NCBI GenBank assembly: GCA_044450785.1 | Contig: JBIOJM010000008.1 | Span: 5,196 to 69,195 of the forward strand | DNA: 64,000 nt | Reading direction: 5' to 3' | Source of the DNA: JBIOJM01 sp044450785 | GTDB taxonomy: Bacteria > Planctomycetota > Planctomycetia > Isosphaerales > Isosphaeraceae | In this document: positions 45,163-53,959 of the stretch, piece after piece | How the letters are laid out: each line of letters opens with the position of its first letter | Numbering within the stretch: position 1 is the stretch's first letter | The notes under the pieces: generated by a model | What the model was told of the DNA's origin: nothing | What the model saw: the letters and a program-made list of their open reading frames with translations, nothing else | Databases searched by the model: none | Position numbers and translations under genes: made by a program

Positions 45163-46821
45163 ATGTCGCGACCCTCGTCCTTTTTCGTCCTGAGCACGAT
45201 CATTTTGGTCGGCGGGATCGGAGCCGATGAGCCGAACCCGGCTGCCGATCGACGCGAACCCTTGTTCGATGGACTGGGCTCACGGAGCCGCCGGGTGACG
45301 ACCGAATCGGCCGAAGCCCAGCGCTACGTCGACCAGGGGCTGAAATTCCTCTTCGCGTTCAATCATGACGAGGCGATCCGCTCCTTCCGTCAGGCGGCAA
45401 CGCTTGACACGAGCTGCGCCATGGCCTGGTGGGGAATTGCCTATGCGTGCGGCCCGCACATCAATAAGCCGGCCGTCGACGAGCTCCACGCCCGCGAAGG
45501 GGCGGAGGCGTTGGCAAAAGCGCGCGAGCACAGGAACGAGGCAACGCCCGTCGAGCGTTCGCTGATCGAAGCCCTGTCGAGGCGCTACGCCAATCCCCCG
45601 CCCGACGACCGGAAACCGCTCGATCAGGCGTACGCGGACGCCATGGGCGCGGTCTGGAAGTCGAACCCCGGCGATACCGACGTCGGCGCACTCTACGCCG
45701 AGGCCCTGATGGATCTCCGCCCCTGGGACCTGTGGACGCACGACGGCCGCCCGCAGCCCGGCACGAACGAGATTCTCGCGGTGCTCGCGGCCGTGCTTGC
45801 GAAGGAACCGGCACACCCGCTGGCTCTGCACCTCACGATCCACGCCCAGGAGGCCTCGCCGCATCCCGAGCGGGCCGACGCCGACGCCGACCGCCTCCGC
45901 GACCTCCAGCCCGGGCTGGCCCACTTGGTCCACATGCCCTCGCACATCGACGTCCGCCGCGGCCGCTGGAAGGAGGCAGAGCAGGCGAACGAGAAAGCGA
46001 TCGCGGCCGACGAGGCCTATCGCAAGGTCCGGCCCAACCAGGGCTTCTATCGCCTGTACATGCTGCACAATCGCCACATGCTTGCGTTCGCCGCGACCAT
46101 GCGCGGAGAGAGCGGGCGCGCGATCCGCGCGATCGACCAAATGATCGCCGCGGTGCCCCCGGAGTGGGCTCGACAGAACGCCGCGCTCGCCGACGGGGCC
46201 CTCGCCATGCCGCTGGAATTGCGGATGCGGTTCGGTCGGTGGGACGAGGTCCTCGCGACCGCTGAGCCGGACGAAATCTTCCCGACCGCCCGAGCCTTCC
46301 GCCATGCCGTCCGGGGCGCCGCGCTCGCCGCCAAAGGGAAAGTCGATGCGGCCAGGAGCGAGCTCGCCGCGCTCGTCGAGGCGAAGCGACGCGTCCCGGA
46401 CTCGTCGCTCATCGTCATCAACAAGGCCGTCGATGTGCTCAACGTGGCCGAGCAGCTCCTCACCGGCGAGATACTCTACCGCGAAGCGAAGCCGGACGAA
46501 GCATTCGCGGCGCTCCGCGAAGCTGTCCGCCTCGAGGACGCGCTGCGCTACTCGGAGCCTCCCGACTGGATCATCCCCGTGCGCCACGCGCTCGGCGCCG
46601 CGCTCATGCAGTCGGGCCGCCATGCCGAGGCCGAACCGGTCTATCGCGACGACCTGAACCGTCACCCCGAGAACGGCTGGTCGCTGTTCGGCCTGGCGCG
46701 AAGCCTGGAGCTCCAGGGCAAGACGGATGAGGCAAGTCGCGTACGAACGCGGTTCGAGAAAGCCTGGGCCGACGCCGACGTCAAGCTCTCCGCGTCGTGC
46801 TTCTGCCAGCCCGGGGTCTGA
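45163..46821 (+). CDS. Secreted TPR-repeat protein
   Basis: 552 residues from ATG 45163 (TGGAG upstream); the longer frame from 45049 lacks support. A signal-like start ('FFVLSTIILVGGIGADEPNP') precedes 'VDQGLKFLFAFNHDEAIRSF', 'QAATLDTSCAMAWWGIAYAC' and further TPR-like helices, with 'LAHLVHMPSHIDVRRGRWKE' near the centre. The C-terminal repeats ('YREAKPDEAFAALREAVRLE') are typical TPRs. Similar proteins are common in planctomycetes and acidobacteria; function unknown. Hydrolase gene 25 bp downstream is probably co-transcribed. Confidence 0.72.
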   Translation: MSRPSSFFVLSTIILVGGIGADEPNPAADRREPLFDGLGSRSRRVTTESAEAQRYVDQGLKFLFAFNHDEAIRSFRQAATLDTSCAMAWWGIAYACGPHINKPAVDELHAREGAEALAKAREHRNEATPVERSLIEALSRRYANPPPDDRKPLDQAYADAMGAVWKSNPGDTDVGALYAEALMDLRPWDLWTHDGRPQPGTNEILAVLAAVLAKEPAHPLALHLTIHAQEASPHPERADADADRLRDLQPGLAHLVHMPSHIDVRRGRWKEAEQANEKAIAADEAYRKVRPNQGFYRLYMLHNRHMLAFAATMRGESGRAIRAIDQMIAAVPPEWARQNAALADGALAMPLELRMRFGRWDEVLATAEPDEIFPTARAFRHAVRGAALAAKGKVDAARSELAALVEAKRRVPDSSLIVINKAVDVLNVAEQLLTGEILYREAKPDEAFAALREAVRLEDALRYSEPPDWIIPVRHALGAALMQSGRHAEAEPVYRDDLNRHPENGWSLFGLARSLELQGKTDEASRVRTRFEKAWADADVKLSASCFCQPGV

Positions 46822-46846
46822 GCGGCCATTCAAGAGGAGGAGCCCG

Positions 46847-47995
46847 ATGGAGCCCAATATGATTGGCGCCTATGGTCCGTGGGCGGCGGGGCTGATCCCC
46901 GAAGGGCCGGCGCGGCTATCGTTTCGCAACCCGCGGTTCCCGGCCGGTGACCTGGATGGTTGGCGCGCCGCGGCGCGGGCGCGGCTCCGTGGCTGCTTGA
47001 TGCAGCCTGACTCCGGCTTGGTCCCGAAAGCGCAGCTTCAGCATCAGCTCGTCCACGACGGCCTGCACATCGAGCACTTGAGCTGGCAGCTCCCTTATGG
47101 ACCGCCGACGGAGGCCGTGCTGTTGAAACCGGCCGGCGCGCGCGGCCGGCTCCCTGCCGTACTCGGGCTGCACGACCATGGCGGCAACAAGTACTTCGGC
47201 TGGCGCAAGATCGCCCAGATCGGCAACCAGGTCCATCCGATGATGAAGGAGCACCGCGACCACTATTACGGTGGCGTGAGCTGGGCCAACGAGCTCGCCA
47301 GGCGTGGTTTCGCCGTCTTGATCCACGACGCGTTCGCCTTCGCCAGCCGGCGCGTGCGGGCCGGAGACCTGCCGGCGGTCGTTCGCAAGGGTCTCAAGGA
47401 AGTCAACCCCGAGTCGGAGGAAGAGATCAAGGCGTATAACCGTTTCGCCTCCGACCACGAGCACTTGATGTCGAAGAGCCTCTTCTGCGCGGGCACCACC
47501 TGGCCGGGCGTCTTCACCGCCGAAGACCAGCGCGCGCTCGATTATCTGTGCTCGCGCGATGACGTCGATCCCACCCGCGTCGGCTGCGGGGGCCTCTCTG
47601 GCGGCGGCCTTCGCACGGTCTACCTCGCCGGCCTCGACGACCGCATCCGTTGCGCCTGCTGCGTCGGCATGATGACCACCTGGCGCGATTACCTATTAAA
47701 CAAATGTTATACGCACACGTGGATGGTTTACATCCCCGGCATTCCGTTCGACCTGGATTACCCCGAGATCCTCGGCCTGCGCGTCCCGCTGGCCACCCTG
47801 GTGCAGAACGATGAGGCGGATCAACTCTTCACCATCGGCGAGATGCGCCGTGCCGACCGCATCCTGGGCGAGGTCTACGCCAAGGCCGGCGCGGGCGACC
47901 GCTACAAGTGCTCATTCTACCCTGGCCCGCATCGGTTCGACCGGCCCATGCAGGCCGAGGCGTTCGACTGGTTCGAGCGCTGGCTCAAAGCGTGA
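46847..47995 (+). CDS. Alpha/beta hydrolase (acetyl-xylan-esterase/dienelactone-hydrolase-like)
   Basis: 382 residues from ATG 46847 (AAGAGGAGGAG upstream). 'LPAVLGLHDHGGNKYFGWRK' forms the oxyanion region. 'VGCGGLSGGGLRTVYLAGLD' carries the nucleophile Ser (G-L-S-G-G). 'VQNDEADQLF' and 'SFYPGPHRFDRPMQAEAFDW' supply the acid and His. No signal peptide seen. Family enzymes act on esters of sugars or small acids; substrate not deducible. Follows a secreted TPR gene. Confidence 0.78.
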   Translation: MEPNMIGAYGPWAAGLIPEGPARLSFRNPRFPAGDLDGWRAAARARLRGCLMQPDSGLVPKAQLQHQLVHDGLHIEHLSWQLPYGPPTEAVLLKPAGARGRLPAVLGLHDHGGNKYFGWRKIAQIGNQVHPMMKEHRDHYYGGVSWANELARRGFAVLIHDAFAFASRRVRAGDLPAVVRKGLKEVNPESEEEIKAYNRFASDHEHLMSKSLFCAGTTWPGVFTAEDQRALDYLCSRDDVDPTRVGCGGLSGGGLRTVYLAGLDDRIRCACCVGMMTTWRDYLLNKCYTHTWMVYIPGIPFDLDYPEILGLRVPLATLVQNDEADQLFTIGEMRRADRILGEVYAKAGAGDRYKCSFYPGPHRFDRPMQAEAFDWFERWLKA

Positions 47996-48106
47996 GGGCG
48001 ACCCGACTTCCAGACGGATTCGTTGATCGTGACCGAAGCTCGACGCGGGTTTGCTTACGCACCGAAAACGCGGACCAAGCGTCTCCAGCCCGGTGGACTC
48101 CAGCCA

Positions 48107-48136
48107 TTGCACAAGTTCGGCGCTTCCGTTTAACTT
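48107..48136 (+). promoter_or_regulatory. Promoter-like site before DUF433 gene 2
   Basis: TTGCAC (48107-48112), 18-bp spacer, TAACTT (48131-48136), 36 bp before the ATG at 48173. Confidence 0.35.
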
Positions 48137-48172
48137 GGAAGAACAGGAAAAAAACCGCTCCGGGGGTTCGAC

Positions 48173-48445
48173 ATGGGTATTCTCGTCGGTCACATCAAAA
48201 GGAATCCGGAGGTGTGCGGCGGCCGGCCGTGCGTCGCGGGCACGAGGATCCGCGTCCAGGACATCTATTCCTGGCACGAATGTGAGGGGCTCTCGCCTGA
48301 CGAGATCGTCTCACATTTCCCCCAGCTCACTTTGGCCGACGTCTATGCCGCGCTTTCCTACTACTGGGATCACCGTGACGAAATGCAGCGGCAAATCAAG
48401 GAGGACAAGGCGTTCATCGACGAGATGAAGCGGAATAATCCCTGA
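48173..48445 (+). CDS. DUF433 family (antitoxin-like) protein 2
   Basis: 90 residues, ATG 48173. Complete DUF433 core: 'NPEVCGGRPCVAGTRIRVQD', 'IYSWHECEGLSPDEIVSHFP', 'LTLADVYAALSYYWDHRDEM'. Normally followed by DUF5615; here only 14 toxin codons remain just after the stop. Unlike copy 1 its C-terminus ('KAFIDEMKRNNP') ends cleanly. It lies upstream of the rpsB promoter on the same strand. Confidence 0.75.
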   Translation: MGILVGHIKRNPEVCGGRPCVAGTRIRVQDIYSWHECEGLSPDEIVSHFPQLTLADVYAALSYYWDHRDEMQRQIKEDKAFIDEMKRNNP

Positions 48446-48446
48446 T

Positions 48447-48491
48447 TGCTTGGAGCCCGTGGATATGCTCAATCGGGTGGAATTCGTCTGA
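48447..48491 (+). pseudogene. DUF5615 toxin stump, relic 2
   Basis: The 14 codons 'CLEPVDMLNRVEFV' plus TGA match the extreme C-terminus of DUF5615 proteins ('.leP.eM.nrVEf(l/v)') and start one base after the DUF433 stop. Everything else of the expected ~115-residue toxin is absent. Short, so judged mainly by its position behind a DUF433 gene and by comparison with relic 1. Confidence 0.5.
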
Positions 48492-48510
48492 CGTTCAACC
48501 GCGCTGGGGT

Positions 48511-48539
48511 TTGACGCCAGACTCGCTAACCGATAAAGT
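48511..48539 (+). promoter_or_regulatory. rpsB operon promoter
   Basis: TTGACG (48511-48516), 17-bp spacer, TAAAGT (48534-48539). It leaves a leader of about 105 nt before the GTG start of rpsB, with a small hairpin GGTTGgagtttCAACC at 48561-48576. Confidence 0.6.
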
Positions 48540-48651
48540 GGGCATCACGTGCCTCTTTTTGGTTGGAGTTTCAACCCGAACAAGGTCGCCCCGCGCGCAT
48601 CGCCCGGGGATTCTCGGCCGGATTAAGATCGCGCTATCCGGAGGGTTCTTC

Positions 48652-49575
48652 GTGCCGCTCGTCGTCAAGGATTTCATCGATGCCGGCGTCCACTATGGTC
48701 ACCGCGCCAGCCGGTGGAACCCCAAAATGAAGCCGTATATCTACGGCAAGCGCAACCTGATTCACATCATCGACTTGAAAGAGACCGTTCGCGGTCTGCT
48801 CCGCGCAATCAAGTTCTTCACCCGCGTCGCCTCTTCCAACGGCCTGATCCTGTTCGTCGGTACCAAGCGCCAGGCGGCCGATACCGTCATCGAGCAGTGC
48901 AACCGCTCCGGAATGCCCTACGTGACCGAGCGGTGGCTGGGGGGGACGCTGACCAACTTCCGGACCATCCGCAGCCGGCTCCAGCGGCTCGAGGAGCTCG
49001 AAAACACGCTAGACAGCGAACAAGCCGCCTCGTACTCGAAGAAGATGATCGCGACTCTCAACCGCGAACGGCGGAAGATCGAGCGCAACCTGAGCGGCAT
49101 CCGGCACATGAACCGGCTGCCCGAAGCCTTGCTGGTCATCGACCCGCGCCGCGAACATATCGCGGTCGCTGAAGCGCGGAAGCTCGGCATCAAGGTCGTC
49201 GCCGTGCTCGACACCGACTGCGACCCCGATCAGATCGATCTGCCCATCCCCGGCAACGACGACAGCATGCGGTCGATCGAGTTGTTGATCAAACAACTGA
49301 CCGACGCGATTATCGAGGGAAGGGCCGCCGCCCCCGCCGAACCACCGCCCCCTGCTGACGCAGGGCAAGGACGTGGCGAGCGCGACCGGCGGCGCGGACC
49401 GGCTCGCGGCGGGGGCGCAGGCCCCGGCCTGCGCAGCGCGGTCAAGCAGCGCGAAGGCGGAACCAAAGCCGACCCCGGTGTGTCTGAACCAACGCCGGAG
49501 GGAACGGAAGAGGCGACCGAGCCGGCCAGCACACCCGCCGACGCCGGCGAGCCGGCACCCACCGAAGGACAATGA
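48652..49575 (+). CDS. rpsB: 30S ribosomal protein S2
   Basis: 307 residues from GTG 48652 (GGAGGG upstream), which matches the family start 'VKDFIDAGVHYGHRASRWNP'. 'MKPYIYGKRNLIHIIDLKET', 'WLGGTLTNFRTI' and 'ALLVIDPRREHIAVAEARKL' are standard S2 blocks. The C-terminal ~85 residues form a Pro/Gly/Glu/Arg-rich low-complexity tail beyond the usual end near residue 225. First gene of the conserved rpsB-tsf-pyrH-frr cluster. Confidence 0.95.
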   Translation: MPLVVKDFIDAGVHYGHRASRWNPKMKPYIYGKRNLIHIIDLKETVRGLLRAIKFFTRVASSNGLILFVGTKRQAADTVIEQCNRSGMPYVTERWLGGTLTNFRTIRSRLQRLEELENTLDSEQAASYSKKMIATLNRERRKIERNLSGIRHMNRLPEALLVIDPRREHIAVAEARKLGIKVVAVLDTDCDPDQIDLPIPGNDDSMRSIELLIKQLTDAIIEGRAAAPAEPPPPADAGQGRGERDRRRGPARGGGAGPGLRSAVKQREGGTKADPGVSEPTPEGTEEATEPASTPADAGEPAPTEGQ

Positions 49576-49597
49576 ACCATAACGAGGAGTCACGCAG

Positions 49598-50194
<597 letters not shown>

Positions 50195-50327
50195 GCTCCC
50201 CCCTCACCCGGTTCAAGCCGAGGCCGTCCGAATCCGCAATCGGCAATCCTGGAATCCGAGTTCCCGGAATCAACCTCCCACCGGTTTATTGAACTCAGGT
50301 TGCGCGAGCCCACAAGGATTCGATCTC

Positions 50328-51101
50328 ATGGACTCCAGCCTCCCAACCGGTCCGTCGGTCTTCCGCCGCGTCCTGCTCAAGCTTTCCGGCGAAAGCTTCT
50401 GCCGGCCGGGCCAGGGGGGCATCAGCATCGAGGAGGTCAGCCGGATTGCGCTCCAGACCGCGCGGGTGGCCGCGCGCGACGTTCAACTGGCGATTGTCGT
50501 GGGTGGTGGGAACATCCTGCGCGGCGCACAGCTCTCCCGCGGCTCCGACGTGATCAAGGAAGCCACCGCCCACTACATGGGCATGACGGCTACCGTGATC
50601 AACGGCTTGGCCCTCCAGGACGCACTCGAGCACGAGGGGTGTGCGACCCGCCTGATGAGCACCATCCGCATGGACGAAGTGGCCGAGCCATTCATCCGAC
50701 GCCGGGCGCTCTCCCATCTCGACCGGGGACGCGTGGTCATCCTCGCCACGGGGACGGGAAGCCCCTTCGTCACGACCGACACCGCCGCCGCCCTGCGGGG
50801 CAAGGAGCTCGGAGTCGACGTCCTGCTCAAGGCCACCCGCGTCGATGGAGTCTACTCGGCCGACCCCGAAAAAAACCCGCACGCCGTCCTCTACGAACAC
50901 CTCACCTACGACCATGTGATGCGCGACCAGCTCAAGGTCATGGATATGACGGCCATCGGAATGTGCCTGGAAAACCGGCTGCCGATCCTGGTGTTCAACT
51001 TCAAGAAAGAAGGGAACATCGAACGGGCCATCGCCGGGGAGTCCATCGGCACCTGGGTCGGCAACACACCCCGGCCCAGGCCGGGCTCCCAGCACTCCTG
51101 A
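50328..51101 (+). CDS. pyrH: Uridylate kinase
   Basis: 257 residues from ATG 50328 (AAGGA upstream). Phosphorylates UMP to UDP. 'RVLLKLSGESFCRPGQGGIS', 'QLAIVVGGGNILRGAQLSRG', 'IILATGTGSPFVTTDTAAAL'-type and 'LLKATRVDGVYSADPEKNP' motifs of bacterial UMP kinase are all present. 133 bp follow tsf, without a clear terminator. Cluster partner of frr. Confidence 0.95.
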   Translation: MDSSLPTGPSVFRRVLLKLSGESFCRPGQGGISIEEVSRIALQTARVAARDVQLAIVVGGGNILRGAQLSRGSDVIKEATAHYMGMTATVINGLALQDALEHEGCATRLMSTIRMDEVAEPFIRRRALSHLDRGRVVILATGTGSPFVTTDTAAALRGKELGVDVLLKATRVDGVYSADPEKNPHAVLYEHLTYDHVMRDQLKVMDMTAIGMCLENRLPILVFNFKKEGNIERAIAGESIGTWVGNTPRPRPGSQHS

Positions 51102-51119
51102 GCGAAAGGTGCACCCACA

Positions 51120-51680
51120 ATGAGCATCGAAGAAATCGCATTTGAAGCGGAAGAGCGTATGGAAAAAAGCGTGACGTTGCTCGCCGAGCAGATGCGCGGC
51201 CTCCGGACCGGCCGCGCCAACGTCGGTCTGGTGGAATCGATCCGGGTTGACTATTACGGCTCGCTGACCCCGCTCAAGCAGATGGCCAACCTCAGCACGC
51301 CCGAACCCCAGCAGATCTTGATCCGCCCGTTCGATCCCTCGGTGATCGGCGACGTCGTCAAGGCGATCCAGACGAGCGAGCTGGGACTTTCTCCCAACTC
51401 CGACGGCAAGGTGGTTCGCCTCAATGTCCCGCCCCTGTCGGTCGAACAGCGCAAGAAGCTGGCCAATCGCGTCAAAGAGCTTGCCGAGGAGGCGCGGGTG
51501 TCGATCCGTAACATCCGCCGCGACGCCAACAAGCGGGCCGACCTGGAAGAAACCGAGAAGGTCCTCACCGAGGACGACGTCAAGACTTGCAAAGACGAAA
51601 TCCAATCGTTGACCAAGCGGTTCGAGGCCAAGGTCAACGAGATGGCCGAAAAGAAGTCCGCCGAGATCATGGAGATCTGA
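51120..51680 (+). CDS. frr: Ribosome recycling factor
   Basis: 186 residues, ATG 51120, 18 bp after pyrH. With EF-G it splits post-termination ribosomes. 'MEKSVTLLAEQMRGLRTGRA' and 'LTPLKQMANLSTPEPQQILI', then 'LGLSPNSDGKVVRLNVPPLS' and 'EEARVSIRNIRRDANKRADL' are the standard RRF motifs at full length. Last gene of the translation cluster; a tRNA gene with its own promoter follows. Confidence 0.96.
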   Translation: MSIEEIAFEAEERMEKSVTLLAEQMRGLRTGRANVGLVESIRVDYYGSLTPLKQMANLSTPEPQQILIRPFDPSVIGDVVKAIQTSELGLSPNSDGKVVRLNVPPLSVEQRKKLANRVKELAEEARVSIRNIRRDANKRADLEETEKVLTEDDVKTCKDEIQSLTKRFEAKVNEMAEKKSAEIMEI

Positions 51681-51763
51681 CACGCAACCAAAACGTGCCC
51701 CGCGGCCCGGCGAGAACGAATCGATCGTCTGCGATCACTCGGAACCCTGGAATCGCCACCGCC

Positions 51764-51793
51764 TTGACCGGCCGGCACGATCTCACCTATAAC
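51764..51793 (+). promoter_or_regulatory. Promoter of the tRNA-Val gene
   Basis: TTGACC (51764-51769), 18-bp spacer, TATAAC (51788-51793), with the tRNA beginning 17 nt later. Confidence 0.6.
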
Positions 51794-51810
51794 GAAGAAA
51801 GCACAGATCC

Positions 51811-51884
51811 GGGCGATTAGCTCAGTTGGTTAGAGCGCATGCTCGACACGCATGAGGTCAGAGGTTCGAGCCCTCTATCGCCCA
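51811..51884 (+). tRNA. tRNA-Val (GAC)
   Basis: Complete cloverleaf of 74 nt: acceptor GGGCGAT/ATCGCCC, D-arm GCTC...GAGC, anticodon stem CATGC/GCATG with loop TCGACAC (anticodon GAC), T-arm AGAGG-TTCGAGC-CCTCT, discriminator A. CCA is not encoded. The gene stands alone between frr and a convergent methyltransferase. Confidence 0.93.
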
Positions 51885-51897
51885 TTGTTAAACGCTT

Positions 51898-52728
51898 TCA
51901 GCGGGTTGTCCACGCCCCGACAAGGGGTATGTACGTGATTTGACACTCAGCCGCACAGGTCTCGCGCTCGAGCCGGTACGCCAGCGTGTCCACCTGGACT
52001 TGGGCGGCGGTGGCGATCCCGAACTGCTCCATGCTCGGCAAGAGGCTGCGGACGATCTCGGCGCTGTTTTCGCAGTACGGCCTCATCGCCGCCCCGCCGC
52101 CGACGGTTAAATGCTCCAGCACTGTCGGCCCCGGCAATCCCGCGCGTCGAAACACGTGGTAGAGCCTGGCCCCGATGTCGTAGTGCACACCTCCGCGGCG
52201 AAACGTCTCGGCGACCCATTCCTGAACCTGCTGCCAGAGAGCGACCGGCGGCGCGGTGGCGATCCCGACTCGGAAATCCGGTTCTTGCACGACGACGAGC
52301 CCGCCGGTCCTCACGAGGCTGGAAACCTGGCGCAGCGTCGCGACGGGGTCGGCCTGGTACATGAGGACGAATCGGCCGACGACCGCATCGAACGATTCCG
52401 TCGTTGTGAACCTGTCGACGGCCCGTTCCTCGAATCTGACCCACGTCAAACCGCTCTCGTTCGCGCGCTCGCGCGCCACCGCCAGCACGCCCGGATCAAG
52501 GTCGATCCCGACCACGCATCCGGTCGGGCCGACCAGCTCCGCCGCGAGGAAGCTGACATCGCCGGCGCCGCAGCCGAGATCCAGGACGTGCATCCCCTCG
52601 GCGATGCCGGCCTTCCGGAAGACGCGTTCGGTCGACGGCCGCAGGAAACCTGATTGCTTGATGAGCCGCTGACTTTCCGCCTCCGACCGACCCAGGACGT
52701 ATTGGGGAGCGGCAGGCTGACTATCCAT
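51898..52728 (-). CDS. Class I SAM-dependent methyltransferase
   Basis: 276 residues from ATG 52728 (GAGGAG upstream). 'VFRKAGIAEGMHVLDLGCGA' and 'GDVSFLAAELVGPTGCVVGI' with 'DLDPGVLAVARERANESG' is a clean SAM-binding motif I-II. 'FDAVVGRFVLMYQADPVATL' and 'VRTGGLVVVQEPDFRVGIAT' follow. Resembles UbiE/COQ5-like small-molecule methyltransferases. Substrate unknown. Its stop is 14 bp from the tRNA-Val end. Confidence 0.78.
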   Translation of the reverse strand: MDSQPAAPQYVLGRSEAESQRLIKQSGFLRPSTERVFRKAGIAEGMHVLDLGCGAGDVSFLAAELVGPTGCVVGIDLDPGVLAVARERANESGLTWVRFEERAVDRFTTTESFDAVVGRFVLMYQADPVATLRQVSSLVRTGGLVVVQEPDFRVGIATAPPVALWQQVQEWVAETFRRGGVHYDIGARLYHVFRRAGLPGPTVLEHLTVGGGAAMRPYCENSAEIVRSLLPSMEQFGIATAAQVQVDTLAYRLERETCAAECQITYIPLVGAWTTR

Positions 52729-52829
52729 GCGTCTCCTCAATCGATCGGTTCGGACATGTGGTCAATTCCCCCAGTGCGCCTGGATCAGTGGACATGATCT
52801 TGGTGACATACGCGGTGGGGTGCACCAGG

Positions 52830-53699
52830 CTATCGCTTGCTGGAGACGCGGAGGACCTTGATGATGCGCTCGACTTCCTCGGGCCGGGCATCTTGCCCCA
52901 GCTCGATGATCCCCGCGTCGCGGATCTCGTTGTTGAGCACGGGGGCCGAGAGGAGGCGGCCGTCCAGGATGATCCCCAGGTGATACTTGAATTTCCCATC
53001 GGCCTCGGGTAGGTGTTCCCGGGTCAACGCGCCGAACTTGTCGGCCCCCTCGCGGGAAAACTCGACCCTGACAGCGGGGCGGAGACGCTCGTCAACATCC
53101 GGGGCGACGCGCCTCAGATTCTTCTCGCTCACGTTGTGACGGTCGAGCTTGACCAGCACTGACCGCTTGACCCGCCCGGGCGCCTCGGGGACCTCGAGGA
53201 CGATGACATCATCCCCGAGAAAAGGTCCGACACCGCTGGGTGTCGAGTCGATCCGAAAGGACGAGACCGACTTCAGGAACAGCGCGGGATTCGGCCGGAG
53301 GTGGAGCGTCTCCGAGGTGTTCTTGGTGATCTGGAAGTACCTCGAAAGGTCGGAGCCGGCGAGGTTCTTCCCCGTCAACCGGACCGATCCCCCGGCGAAC
53401 TCGTCGTCCTTCCAGTGTGAGCCGGCGACGTTGAGTCGGTCTGGCTCGACCTTCGGGTCGGAGCCCGTAACCACCTGCCCCAGCCAGATCCATCGATAAC
53501 CGGCAGGAGGGTGTTCGAGGCTGTCGGCTGCCTTGGCCTTCTCGGCAGCCTCGCGATCGTGCTTTTTGTCGGCGAGGATACGGAATTCGAGCCGGCCGGG
53601 TCCTTCGTCTTTAGGGTCATCGGCACGGACGTGGGGAATGGCCATCGCGGTCAGGATTGCCAGGGCCGCGGCCCTCTTCCCGATCGAGAACGGTTCCAT
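52830..53699 (-). CDS. Secreted SecD-like (SecDF P1 head) domain protein
   Basis: 289 residues, ATG 53699. Signal peptide 'RAAALAILTAMAIPHVRADD'. The C-terminal ~110 residues ('RPAVRVEFSREGADKFGALT', 'LGIILDGRLLSAPVLNNEIR', 'DAGIIELGQDARPEEVERI') match the periplasmic P1 head of SecD. The membrane spans of true SecD are lacking, so this is an exported stand-alone version, a type frequent in planctomycetes. Function unknown. Confidence 0.72.
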   Translation of the reverse strand: MEPFSIGKRAAALAILTAMAIPHVRADDPKDEGPGRLEFRILADKKHDREAAEKAKAADSLEHPPAGYRWIWLGQVVTGSDPKVEPDRLNVAGSHWKDDEFAGGSVRLTGKNLAGSDLSRYFQITKNTSETLHLRPNPALFLKSVSSFRIDSTPSGVGPFLGDDVIVLEVPEAPGRVKRSVLVKLDRHNVSEKNLRRVAPDVDERLRPAVRVEFSREGADKFGALTREHLPEADGKFKYHLGIILDGRLLSAPVLNNEIRDAGIIELGQDARPEEVERIIKVLRVSSKR

Positions 53700-53835
53700 T
53701 GATGATCTTCCTCAAGATAATCGGTGACTTCATGGCGATGCACGGCTGCACTCCGGCCGGGCTGAGGGTTCTTGACAATGAGCGCCGATTGTATACGAAT
53801 GTCTATTTGATATCGAGGGGGGTCAAGATTTCAAG

Positions 53836-53863
53836 TTGACCACTGCGTCTTTTCTGTTATCAC
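53836..53863 (+). promoter_or_regulatory. Promoter-like site before the GH1 gene
   Basis: TTGACC (53836-53841), 16-bp spacer, TATCAC (53858-53863), about 97 bp before the ATG. Confidence 0.35.
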
Positions 53864-53959
53864 CGTCGACACTTTCACCGGCATTTTGGCGATCGTCAGC
53901 GCCGCTGGCCACTTGAAGCTCAGCCGGACCGCTCTGGTCTCGAGGGAGAAAGGATCTTG

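Noticed and set aside
45280..46857. 525-codon open frame antisense to the TPR gene
   Set aside because: Arg/Gly-rich shadow typical of GC-rich codon bias; the plus-strand TPR protein explains the region.
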